DNA from: Eulemur rufifrons
Taxonomy: Eukaryota; Chordata; Mammalia; Primates; Lemuridae
Direction: 5' to 3'
Length of the DNA: 64,000 bases
Assembly (NCBI RefSeq): GCF_041146395.1
Contig: NC_090995.1
Span: forward strand, 13,147,501-13,211,500
Made by a program: the position numbers and the translations under genes. Positions 1-31,230 of this stretch are shown here, piece after piece (position 1 is the stretch's first letter; each line of letters opens with the position of its first letter). The notes beneath the pieces are model-generated. The model made no database searches. It had not been told where the DNA came from and saw only the letters and a program-made list of their open reading frames with translations.

Positions 1-1019
1 AATAATGTTTTTCACCTTTCCTCTCCTATTCTATCCATTAGCAACATTTTGCCCTGATGAAAGTCCCACTTCCTGATTTCCCCTAGTTCTCCTCCTACAC
101 CTCTGAGTCTATTTCACTTTTGGGGGCAGTGGGGAAGGAGAGACAAAACCATCTACCTTATGGATTTCTTGTGACATTTCGGCGAGACAAGATGTCAAAG
201 CACCTGAAACTTAGTAGGCACTCAACAAACTCGAGTATTGTGCTCGTTCCTTTACTTGCCATACAGATGTGGGTGCTCTGAGGGGTTCTCCTTGGGTCCA
301 CTCCTCTCACATCTCATGTTCTTCTTAGATACCATCATCTACTCCCATGGCTTCAGCTGGCTTCTATATGCCCAAGAGGACTCCAAAATCTGTATCTCCA
401 GTTTCTCTCTTACCACTGAGAGCTTAGGAGTGTCTCTTTGCCTACTAAACAAGTCCATCCAGACGTCCCCTAGATCTTCTCTGCCCAACAGGTCCAATGA
501 GACTATTGACTCATTTGTTCAAGGTGATAAATCCAGATATTGGTGATCCCTGAATGGTCTCATCATACGCTTCTCCTCTACCCCCCCCCCCGCATCCAGA
601 CATCAACTTCTGTCACCTAAACTGCATTTGAAACCCTCAATGGGTGATCTCTTTTGTTTTTTACTATATCCTCCCTGCCTAGAACAATGCCCGACACCCA
701 GTAGGTACCTACTCCAATCATTTATTGAATGATTATGACTGTAGTCCAAACCGTCATTATCTCTTTGGCAAATCATGTTTACAGCCTCTAAACTAGCCTC
801 CCTGCGTCTGGTAACTCCAGTTCCACTGGCCTTCTCTCCAATCCATTCTATACGCTGCCTGCCACGAGCTAAATTGTGGACTTTCTGAAAAACAGACCAC
901 AGCGTTTTCCTTGGTCCTTCCCACATTGTAGCCTCAATTTACCTCGTTAGCCCACTCTCCTGCCACTTCTTCACTCTCACAATTTCCACGTTTCCCTGCC
1001 TTCAACACGCATACTTTTT
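1..1019. other. Intergenic, ancient repeat scraps only
   Basis: Around 150-235 is a MIR-like end and 620-735 resembles an L2 3' end (accession of 'tagaacaatgcc' and 'tcatttattgaatg' type motifs). A poly-C run sits near 582-592. No gene is supported; short frames here lack any recognisable protein. Confidence 0.4.
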
Positions 1020-1200
1020 TAAAATTTCAAACTGCAATTGTTTGTTGCTGATATATAGAAAAGCAATGGACTTTTGTATACTAGCCTCGGATCCTGCAAC
1101 CTTGCCATACTTGCTTGTTAGTTCCAGGAGTTTGTTTTTGGGTTTTTTTTTTTTTTTTTTTTGCTGATTCCTGGGGGTTTTCTATATAGACAATTATGTC
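1020..1200 (-). mobile_element. L1 ORF2 fragment (antisense)
   Basis: The reverse complement resembles a familiar L1 ORF2 segment around the sequence for GCAGGATCC...TATACAAAAG. A T-run at 1143-1162 lies inside. It is short and decayed. Confidence 0.5.
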
Positions 1201-1309
1201 AACTTTGAACAAAGACAACTAGGATTCCAGTTTGGTTCTGCCATCGGCATGGCAGCACGGGGGTCTGGGGTTTGATTAGGGTCGTCGCCATGGAGACGCT
1301 GTGCCTCCT

Positions 1310-2160
1310 CCTTGGCCTTGTCCGTCACTAGTCTACGCTCATCTGCAGTAAGTCATATACTCCGTGAGGTCTGTACAGCCACCAAGTGCGACAGTACATT
1401 GCAAAGATGGTTGTCAACAGCCCCGTCATTCTCTGACGGTCCTGTCTATAAGTTGGGTTTGAGTTTTTCCAATTCAGTAAATCCAAGGTGGAACATGGGG
1501 TGTGAGTCCAATACCCTGCTGGCTGTCCCTGCACATTCAAGCCTTCTATGGGGTGTGTCAAACTGGAAATGACCCTGCTCCGGCTACAGATGTCCTCTGG
1601 CCGAACTGAGTTCCCTGCCAGGTCTTGGAGGAGGAGACCATTCCCACTCCCGAGTCATAACCCAGGGTGCGTAGGAATGAGGAATTGGTCCCAGCCCTGC
1701 CCTTCCCGACCATGGGCCCTTCCACCAGCAGTAGAGGGTACGGGGGGAGCCGACAGTGGGGGATGAGGTTCGGAGAAGTTCAGATTGAAAGCGTTCATGA
1801 GGTTTAACCTGGCTAATTCCTCCTCAGTTCTGTCATCCTGGGTCTGGCTCCCCTCCCCAACTACGGGTGGAGGTTTCCTTAGTGTCATTAGCTTTGTCCC
1901 AGGCCTTTTGGCCCTTTATTGTGCAATTTCATAAGCAACTGTACATATGGTGTCTCGTCCCATTTACCTGACCTTTGACAAAATAATTCCAGTTGTAAGA
2001 TAATATAATAATTTAGGGTTCCATGCAATGGCCACTTCTCCTTGTACTCCAACCAGTACGTTGGCCAGGCAGTATTAAAATAATACATTATTCTTTTTTC
2101 AGACATAGGTTCGTGGCTGTAAGTTGACCATTCAGCCAAAATTCTTTCCAAGGGACTTTC
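1310..2160 (-). pseudogene. Endogenous retrovirus gag remnant
   Basis: Minus-strand frames 2151-1888, 1888-1655 and 1561-1328 read in succession as a gammaretrovirus-like gag. A Trp-rich, matrix-like stretch is followed by a proline-rich spacer and a segment resembling the start of capsid. The frames are separate and interrupted, and no pol or env was recognised here. An LTR-like block lies upstream in the element's orientation (2736-3101). Non-functional fossil of the ERV1 type; the family is not named. Confidence 0.6.
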
Positions 2161-2735
2161 AGGTGGAACAGAAACAGAGCTCCTACGTTAAGACAAAACT
2201 CAGAAACAAGCAAACACAAACGATATAGGGAATTCCTAACACAAACAATCTAAAATGCCAAGCCCTGTCAATCAAATGGGAATCCAAAGGGGACAAACAC
2301 CACCCCACATGGTGCCTCCACAACCCCAAATGGCACCTCCAAACCAATGCCCTGCCACCGGGCTGGAAGGTTCCAAACCCTCCCCAAATGGGTGGGCTGG
2401 AGGGTCTTGGCATGCACGCTGAGGAACTTACTCAGAAAGATGGCCGAGGCTGACTGGATGTTTCTAGATCCACTGCCTTCTCCCCAACAAAGTTCAGGTA
2501 GCTACGAGCTGTGTCCGATTCTGGGGAGGGAGAAAAAGAAGCTCCTCTGGGGATAAACAGGCTCCGGCATCTGCTGGGGCTGTTCCCCTCTCCCTCACCT
2601 GAAAAGACGGTGCTTCTCCCAGCAGAGAGCCAGGGCCTGCCCTGGGGCTGCCACCTCCCTCTCCCAGCTGTGGCTGCAGTCATGGGGTGCCGTTCTGCCA
2701 GGGTGCCAACGGGCCCACCAAAGGACACCAAATTC
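2161..2735 (-). other. Probable ERV leader between LTR and gag remnant
   Basis: This is GC-rich sequence with short incidental frames, lying where the retroviral leader would be. Nothing else is recognised in it. Confidence 0.3.
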
Positions 2736-3101
2736 TGTTACCGAAGCTTGGCACTTGTCCCCGAGGCTGCATCAGAAGAACGAGGATAAGTGGCTTGAGG
2801 AGAAGGAAAGAGAAGTTTGTTAATTTGCCAGCAAATGAGGAGGTTGGCAAACTCCCGTCTTAAAGTACCAATGTTCTGCCTCTAAGCAGAAATACAGAGC
2901 TTTTAAAGGCGAGGTTTTTAGCTTCAGGCTATTGCTGCTCAACCATAGCTGATGGTTCTGATTCGTGATCTCCTGTGGTACAAAAAACAAAGGACACTTC
3001 CCTGCCCCTCCTGACCACTGGCCTAGGGCAAGGATGCAGGTTTTAGTTCCCAAAGGGAGTGGGGGAGGTTTTAGAGACGGAAACATTTTTACCCTTTTTC
3101 A
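2736..3101 (-). repeat. ERV LTR-like block upstream of the gag remnant
   Basis: On the minus strand this 366-bp block begins TGAAAAAGG and ends GGTAACA, giving the TG...CA ends of an LTR. A pyrimidine-rich stretch typical of the LTR 3' part precedes the end. A primer-binding site was not confidently matched. The position just before the gag remnant supports the call. Confidence 0.5.
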
Positions 3102-3164
3102 GGCCATTCCCCCGGTTACCTGCTAAATTGAAGGAAAAAGGAACAAGACATTCTTTGCTAATTA

Positions 3165-3543
3165 AAAACAAATTACTACTTTTATTTGGCTCAATTCTCC
3201 ATTTATTAGAATAACCACGTTTGGAGAGGCACAAAGCACTTAAGTTTTACATGACTACAAAGTTATCACAAATCCCAAACTTTTTAGCCACAGATATTTT
3301 ACCTACTCTGTTTAAAGAAAAAGCTTTCAAAACGTCTGAGTTAGCTTAATACACAGAGACCCTGAATATACGGGAACTAGGTATTTTAAAATGCTTGTAC
3401 TTTCTGCTCTAATAATGTCTTCTTTAAATGGAATCCAGCATAAAAGGGATTGAAATGCATGATGCAAACACTTTTGAGAGAGAGTGAAATTAATCTGCAC
3501 AACATGGAAAAAGATGTAGTGTGCACAGAAGTTCTGCAAGGAT
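3165..3543 (-). other. COPS4: COPS4 3' UTR with two AATAAA signals
   Basis: About 380 nt of noncoding sequence follow the stop. Two minus-strand AATAAA hexamers occur, at 3207-3202 and 3186-3181, so cleavage is expected near 3165-3190. The exact end is inferred. A degraded LTR begins some 60 bp further downstream. Confidence 0.7.
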
Positions 3544-24899
<21,356 letters not shown>

Positions 24900-24926
<27 letters not shown>

Positions 24927-25170
24927 CTTTCTTCCAGCTCAGCCGTGGCCGCGGCGCCTCGGGCAGCCGGAAAGAAAACGAGTGTGGTCCTCCAGAGCGC
25001 AGCCAGAGGGAACCCGAGATGCCACAGAGTAGCGCCTGGGTGGGCCAGAGCGCCGGGTGTGGGAGCCTGGGCTTAGCTCCGCCCTCAGGGTTGAGTGACG
25101 CGCCGCTCCGCCCCTCAAGACTGGGGCGCGCCAAAGCTGCCGCCGCAGGCGCTGCCTCGCACGCTCCGAC
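24900..25170 (-). promoter_or_regulatory. COPS4: COPS4 CpG-island promoter and 5' UTR
   Basis: GC-rich, CpG-dense sequence surrounds and precedes the COPS4 ATG. It contains an ETS-type CCGGAA at 24967-24972, GC boxes (CCGCCCC near 25107), and just beyond it an inverted CCAAT (GATTGG near 25174). No TATA box is visible. This is typical of a TATA-less housekeeping promoter. The transcription start is not directly visible. Confidence 0.75.
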
Positions 25171-25395
25171 TTTGGATTGGCTGGTGAACTCCACTTGTGC
25201 AGCGGCCCCAAATGCCGGGTGTGTAAAAACGACGGCGTTGTCAGTGAGTTCCGTGTCTCATGTCTATGGTTCACCGTTCTTTAAGGCAGCGCTTAAACTA
25301 CCTGTGGTAAAGAACGAGTTGTTTTTATTTCCAGTTCACCACAGACCGATGGTTTTAAAAAAGACAATAAAAATATCCGCATTTCGCCTCCCACT

Positions 25396-25429
25396 CTGCA
25401 CTTAATCTTAGCCGAAAGGCCGAGTCCCT
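25396..25429 (-). ncRNA. U2 snRNA 5' fragment (retroposed pseudogene)
   Basis: On the minus strand, 25424-25401 matches U2 snRNA from about nucleotide 8 to 31 with two differences; the following TGCAG (25400-25396) continues the match with one more. The insert 25401-25429 is flanked by near-identical 14-bp direct repeats, 25387-25400 and 25430-25443 (one difference), as expected for a target-site duplication. U2's branch-site recognition region is missing, so it cannot function. Very short 3'-truncated snRNA pseudogenes with direct repeats are a known class. Confidence 0.55.
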
Positions 25430-25712
25430 CCTCCCACTCTGTACCCTTTGGTTGGTCAGACGTTCCAATTTGTTCAGCACAGTGGCAATTTCCACCTGTT
25501 GTCCTGCAGTAATGATTAATAACGCCCCCTGTCACTCTAGAAACGGTGCCGTTTGAATTGACAAATTTATGGTCGCCCTGCCTTTATAGTGATTACATTC
25601 ATTACTCGTGTATTATAGAAGTTCTGCAAATACAAGCAAATGAATGGAAATTTTCTCTCCTTTCTGGCTTTCACAAAAAGTAGCGCACCGCATCATTGTT
25701 AGCCTTGAGTTT

Positions 25713-25925
25713 TATTTCCCTTTTCCTGGCGCTATGGTCCCCTCACCATGTGACGCTCTGTGCCATCTCCAGCCTCTGCACAGAGTCCCTACCACCAAGA
25801 AGACTCACGCCAGATGCAACGCCTTGACCTGGGACTTCTCAACCTTCAGAACTGTAAGAAATGAATTCCGTTTCTTTATAATTTACCCAGTTTCAGGTAT
25901 TCTGTTATAAGCAACAGAAGACAGA
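25713..25925 (+). repeat. MaLR (MST/MLT1-type) LTR fragment
   Basis: The 3' part of a MaLR LTR: TTGACCTGGGACTTCTCAAC, AGAACTGTAAGAAATGAATT and TTACCCAGTTTCAGGTATTC. Lies between the COPS4 and LIN54 promoters. Confidence 0.7.
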
Positions 25926-25959
25926 ACAAGGCACCCAAAGATCTCATCATATAAATCTA

Positions 25960-26290
25960 GTCTTAAGTGGTCACTCTTTTTAGAGCTGGAGAGTATTGCA
26001 TAGTGAGGGTAGTTTATTTAATCCTTATAGAACACTTATTTTTAATTAATCAATGTTGCCTTTTACATAGATCATTTTATATATGTACAGGTAAAACACA
26101 TTACCAGAAGGGAATCAAAAGGCAGACATACAATTCTGGTAGATATTGCCAAATTACAATTTATAGGGATGCTATCATTTTACCCTCCCACCAGAAATAT
26201 ACAGGAGTGAGATTTTCTACAGCCTTGCCTACAAAAGATGTCAATCCCTTAAATTTTTGCCACCTTGGCATATGACAAATGGCATGTTCC
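25960..26290 (-). mobile_element. L1M 3' UTR fragment (antisense)
   Basis: Antisense to the ancient L1 3' region (TTTACCCTCCCACCAGAAAT, CTACAGCCTTGCCTAC). Strongly decayed. Confidence 0.5.
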
Positions 26291-26655
26291 CTCTATTGGG
26301 AAGGAGAAGAAAAGAAGGCCAGAGCAAGGAATTCGTTTTACGAAAGTAAAGTGGAGATTACTCACATCAATTCAGATCAAATTATATTGGCAAGAACTTA
26401 GTCACATGACCATGCTTACCAACAGTGAGACTGGAAATTTAGTTCCCAACTGGGTAGTCTTGTGCCCAGGAAAAAGGAAAGAATGGGTTTGGTGGGACAA
26501 TCAGCAGTCTCTGTTACAGTCTGTCCCTCTGATACCTAAATATCCATATGTCCTTCTGTGATGGTAGTTTTAGGTTTCAATTTGACTGGATTAAGGAATA
26601 CCTAGGGAACTGGTAAAGCATTTATTTTTGGGTGTGTCTGTGAGGGTGTTTCCAG
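26291..26655. other. Intergenic sequence, unassigned repeat-like
   Basis: 26560-26655 (TTTCAATTTGACTGGATTAA, GTGTGTCTGTGAGGGTGTTT) is familiar as a widespread mammalian interspersed repeat, which I cannot name with confidence. The rest is unassigned. Confidence 0.35.
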
Positions 26656-26889
<234 letters not shown>

Positions 26890-26894
26890 TAATT

Positions 26895-27480
26895 ATTTTT
26901 AATTAGGACTATTTAGTCCCTTTTTTCTACTATTTATACTTCTTTTTTCTTAATGCATTTAGCTAGGACACCCTGAAAAATATTAGATAGTGGCTGCTGT
27001 ATCCCTGCATCCTTGTTTCTGACTTAATGTGAATGCCTCTGCCATTGCACTGTAATGCATGATGTGGCTATTTTCTGATGATTATCTTAAGCCGATTAAG
27101 AAAACCTTCTTTTATTTCTAGTTTACTGAGAATTTTTAAAATTCAGAATGGTTGCTGATTGACACAAAATGCATCTAGAGAATATCATTTGATTTTTCTC
27201 CTTTAATAAATCACATGAGTAGGTTTTTTATGTTAAATCACTACTTTTGGAATAAATCATACTTTGTCATGGTGTGAATTCTTTTTACTACCACTTTGTT
27301 GGACTTGGTAACATCTTCATTTTGGCTTTGTAACAAAATCATAGTGAGAAAGGAAGAGTTTCCTTTCTTTCTTTTTTTTTTTTTTTTTTGATACTTTGTC
27401 TTGGATTTTGGTATCAGAGTTACCAAAAAAAGCCTTGTGGAATAAACTGGGAAATTTTCTCACTCTTTTGGGATCCTTTG
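26895..27480 (-). mobile_element. L1 ORF2 fragment (antisense)
   Basis: The reverse complement is diverged L1 ORF2 reverse-transcriptase-region sequence, e.g. around GGAATAAATCATACTTTGTC and TTGGTATCAGAGTTACC. A T-run expansion lies at 27371-27389. Confidence 0.6.
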
Positions 27481-28329
27481 TCTCCCTAAAATCCAGCCTG
27501 GTTCGGATACCCCACCCCACGCCCTTTTTCCTTCCAGAGGTGCCCCACAGTACCACCCCTCATTTGACCATGAGGATTTCTCACACGAGCTCTCAAGGCT
27601 CCTTATAAACTGGGCTCCCACCACTGATCCCCCACAGAGCCTGTGTAGCATTCAGCTTTCTTGTGTTCCTCGCACGTTCCGCAGACCTTCCCCCCTTCCA
27701 AGCCTTTGCTAATTTCCTGCCACTTGCCTTGCTAAATCCTAACCATGGAGTTTGGGCTGGGAGGTACGGGGCGGTGTGGACTGTGACGTGATAGAACCAA
27801 CATTTGAGGCAGAGACTGTGTAGTGTAGCTGCTCGACACCCCGCATTTTATTTAACCTCTAGAATCCTGGGGAGTTTTGCTATTTTTGTTTTGTAAATGG
27901 GAAAAGACACTTAAACTTTATACACTAATAAGCGCAGGTGCCGAAATTTGAAACCAAGACTGCTTGATTCCCAAGTGATTGCTACGTCCACTGCATTAAG
28001 TCTCCCCTTCTGCATTGTTGTCCCCCAGCTAGTCTCTGACGTCGACCTGCCTGTCCTCGGGCTCCTCTAGCATTTGTAGACTGTGCCACGCCATTTCACA
28101 TTTACACTCTTTCGTATTTTCTGTTGTTTCTTCTGCGTAGTTCCTGGCTCACACAGAGCCCTACCCCACATTTGGATCTCTCACAAATAGCGGGAAACAT
28201 AAAAGAAGGAAAAGGTTACTAAATACAAAGGCTCCTGATTGTGTTGGTCTTAGCTGTATATTGCAAGAGAAGCAAAAGGTCCTTTTCAAAATAAGTTTAA
28301 CAGAGCGATCGCCCAGGGGCTTTTTAGCG
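27481..28329. other. Upstream flank of LIN54, no gene recognised
   Basis: Mixed-composition sequence before the CpG island. It includes a TTATAAA motif at 27602-27608, an AGCGGGAAAC E2F-like site near 28190, and a TGACGTCG near 28038. None is tied to a transcript that I can see. Confidence 0.35.
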
Positions 28330-28699
28330 ACCCCCGCGAAGTTAGTGCCTAGAAACCGAAGCGCTTTGGCGCTTGTGAATACGATCCCCTCCTCGCTCGA
28401 GCGCGCCACACAGCGGGCGGACGCGGGACTCGCACCCACCGCACAGACTTCCTAACAAGGGGCGCGGGACCGGCTTCTCCAACTCCCCCCCGCGCGCCAG
28501 GCCGGTGGAACATTCCGCGCGAAAGCTGTGACAGAGCGCCCCCTGCAGTCACGTGGGGCGGAGCGCACCCCGGCGGAATGACGCGACGCGGGTTGCCGCG
28601 GGGCGGGGCGAGGCGCGCGGAAGGGGCGGGGCGAAGGAGCCGGCCCGGGGGGCGGGGCGAAGGAGCGGAGGGCGGGCGGCGGCGCGCGGGCGGGGAGGG

Positions 28700-28852
28700 C
28701 CCGGCGTATTATGGGATGCGGCGGTGGAATGGCGCTGGGCGCGTGATTTTGAACAAACCCTGGTCTGTGTCTCGGAGGCGCCGCCGCCGCCGCGGCTGCT
28801 GGGAGCCCAGGGAGCGCCGCGTGAGGAGGGGGCGGCGGCGCCGCCGGCTTGG
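28700..28852 (+). other. LIN54: LIN54 noncoding exon 1 (5' boundary approximate)
   Basis: A consensus donor, GG|GTGAGTG, at 28852/28853 lies in the CpG island upstream of the first coding exon. The stretch before it is suited to a 5' UTR and holds an in-frame stop at 28822-28824. The 5' end is not visible and 28700 is a guess. Splicing of this donor to the acceptor at 50009/50010 is inferred from phase-neutral noncoding use and gene structure. Confidence 0.7.
28738..28753 (+). promoter_or_regulatory. CDE/CHR-like bipartite cell-cycle element
   Basis: GGCGCG (28738-28743), a 4-nt spacer TGAT, then TTTGAA (28748-28753). This is the layout of the CDE-CHR pair of cell-cycle genes: a GC-rich CDE, exactly four bases, then the CHR hexamer. 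CHR elements are bound by the MuvB complex through LIN54. Function here is inferred from sequence only. Confidence 0.45.
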
Positions 28853-29180
28853 GTGAGTGTCAGCCCCCGGGATGGCGGCTTCTGGGCGGGCGGGAAGGGG
28901 GCGCCAGCCCCGCTCCTGAGGCGGCGCGGGCGGAGGGCGCCAGACCGCTCCCTCCCGGAGCCCAGGCCGGCGGGCCGTGGCGGGGAGCGGGAACCTGCGG
29001 CGGGGCCGCCGCGCCCCATCCCCGGCTGCAGGGGGCGGAGGATACTCGGGGCTCGGCCTCTTCCCGCCGCGCCCGGGAGGGCGGCTGTCACCCGGCGGGG
29101 CCGGCGCTCGGCCGGCAGGCTGCCCGCGGGGCTGGAGGGGTGGCTCGCTCGGCTGTTGACACGCACGCAGCGCGGCCGAG

Positions 29181-30343
29181 GAGCCGGCCGTGTTCGGCCC
29201 CGGGTGTCTGGGAACCGGTTTTGCTGCTGTGTCATTTGTGCCAGCCCCTCCTTTCCCTGCTGCCCGCCGCCGTCTCTTCCCACTCCCCTTTGTATGGGCT
29301 CTTCGTGCGTGTCCGTTTTCCTCGCGAAGCCCACCAGCCAAATGTCTCAGTGTCCCCGAGCTGCAGGGGGGACGGGAGCGGGCCGGGACTTAGCTTGGCC
29401 AGGCAACGGTAAACAACAAAGCAGAGCGCGGGTGGAGGGGACTGTCGGTGGGGAATAAAGTTTAAAGAGGAAGAAATTGGGAACACTTCATACTCTCGGC
29501 GTCTAGCAGACTGCGTATAAAAACCGAGTGGGCTGGGTGCTTGATGGCGCTTGTTTAAGCCTGAATCCACCAGCTCTTGTGTGGAGTTGTCATTCAGACA
29601 AGGTAGGGAAATGAAATGGCTTTTTCAACTTCAACCTCACTCTTCTTAGACTAACTTTTTACAAAGACAGTAGAGTGGCCCTGTTCGCAACCTTGAAATT
29701 AAATTTCCTTATTTCAGATGGGTGTTTTGGAGCTTATGGTTTAGTTGAATGGTATAGAATTCAGCTGTTGAATCGTTATTAACTCTGAAATTAACAAAGA
29801 ATAGCCAATTTACTTTTTTTTTTTTTAATGCTGGTCTCAGAAGCCCTGCAGCTTGTGTTTTCTTATTTCTTAGATGATTAAAAAATACCTATGTTCTCTT
29901 TTAGTTATTAAACTGAATGATGAGAGGAGCAGGTAGGGGTGAGTAGATAATCCTGGGGTCTGGTTCTAAAGCAAGCTGTTTATTTTCACTGTATTGAACA
30001 AATACATCAGGAACAGATGGTTTTTTTTTTTTAATTTGGTTACTTAAGTCCTAAAAACATTTGGCAAAGAATTTTACCTTAGGACTATATTTTCTATATT
30101 TTGGAAATTGATCATTCATGAATGTTTCCATAACTGGATCAATACATTTTACATCTAGTTGCGCTTTGACGTCTTAAATCAATGACACATTGGAAGTCCC
30201 CATGTTCATGGACACAAATGACCACCTGAAATTAAATAGGAAAATAATAGTTCAGAACTTTATTTTCAAAAAATTAGATGTTTTGACCACCGACCACCCT
30301 ATCTGCATGAGGACAAATGCTTTGTAATTTACAGAGGTGTCAG
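29181..30343. other. LIN54 intron 1, 5' part; nothing recognised
   Basis: CpG content falls away after 29200 and the sequence becomes AT-rich, with two T-runs (about 29812-29826 and 30020-30032). No repeat family or conserved frame was recognised. Confidence 0.45.
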
Positions 30344-30419
30344 GTCATAGATGCATCTGGAAATACCTCATCCCGTCAAGGTAGTTCTGCGGGTGGAGTA
30401 ACGTGTCAAAGTGGGTGAC

Positions 30420-30444
30420 TGACGTGAAGGTCTTCATGACGTCT
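30420..30444 (+). promoter_or_regulatory. Pair of CRE-like sites
   Basis: TGACGTGA at 30420-30427 and TGACGTCT at 30437-30444 stand 17 bp apart just upstream of the second CpG island. They resemble the CREB/ATF consensus TGACGTCA with one mismatch each. Regulatory use is inferred. Confidence 0.3.
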
Positions 30445-30559
30445 TTAGTGCCTGAGATGGACACGGCGAATGAAAGGCATGCCACCATCTGCCCCAAGTT
30501 GCTTTTCTGAAGAGGAAAGAGTTGGAGTTCTTTATTGTCCCCTTGCCATCCTCCGTCTG

Positions 30560-31230
30560 GCTTTTGCTCCTCCAAACAGAAATATGCCGGACTCGGGACC
30601 CGCAGGTAGCGCGACTTCCTCGGCGTCCTGCGGGGCGGCGGGAGCTCGGCGTCTGGCTGCGGGGTGAAAGGTCTCGGCGTGGCCGGGCGACTCGCGCCCG
30701 GGTGCGTGTGGCGGCGGCGGCGGCGGCGGCTCCGGGTTGCGGTGTGCGCCGCTCGGGGCGGGCGGGGCGGGCGCAGGGAGGGAGGTGACTGGCGGCGGCG
30801 GCGGCGGCGGCGGCGGCTCGGCTGCCGGGAAGCTGCTGCGCCGCGATGGTGATGACGAGGTGAAAATGGCGGATCTTTCGAAATACAATCCCGGCCCCTG
30901 ACATACCAGAGGCGGCGGCCGCGGCGACGTTGCCACCCGGGCTCCCTCCCCGGCCCGCGGGCACCGCGGATCGCTGCAGTTGGAACAAACCGGGCAGGCG
31001 AGCGGCCGGCCAGCGCCACCGCGCGCGGGCGACAGCAGCACCGCCCGGCTCGGAGTCGCCCGGGACCTTCTGGAGCCCCCACCTCGGAGCCCGCGGGAGG
31101 AGAAGGCGGCCGCCGCTGGAGGTAGAGGAGAAGGGGTCCCCGAGGGGCTTCTCTGTCTGCAGATCCCTGTTTTGGGCGGCGGGGGTGGCCGGGGGAGCAA
31201 TTGCGTGGTGGATCCGGGAATGACTTGTCC
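30560..31230. promoter_or_regulatory. Second CpG island inside LIN54 intron 1, with GGC runs
   Basis: About 650 bp of dense CpG lie 1.8-2.4 kb beyond LIN54 exon 1. It holds (GGC)7 at 30710-30730 and (GGC)9 at 30791-30817, and consensus-like donors CAG|GTAGCG (about 30605) and GGAG|GTAGAG (about 31120). It could be an alternative LIN54 promoter or the start of a noncoding transcript. No coding exon was recognised, and a 334-codon minus-strand frame across it is attributed to composition. Confidence 0.6.

Larger units (their letters stand above)
28330..29180 (+). promoter_or_regulatory. LIN54: LIN54 CpG-island promoter
   Basis: A very GC- and CpG-rich block spans LIN54 exon 1. It has repeated GGGGCGGGG boxes around 28610-28665 and no TATA box. 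An E2F-like GCGGGAAA lies upstream at 28190-28197. Long open frames across this block on both strands reflect base composition, not coding. Confidence 0.8.

Noticed and set aside
28553..29458. Open frame of 301 codons (plus) and of 261 codons (minus) across the LIN54 CpG island
   Set aside because: CpG-rich DNA has few stop codons. The proteins are Arg/Pro/Gly/Ala-rich with no family resemblance, and the region holds LIN54's noncoding exon 1.
30866..30901. 11-codon ATG frame (MADLSKYNPGP) in the second CpG island, with ATG just before
   Set aside because: Far too short to call, and no transcript or donor joins it to LIN54 in frame.
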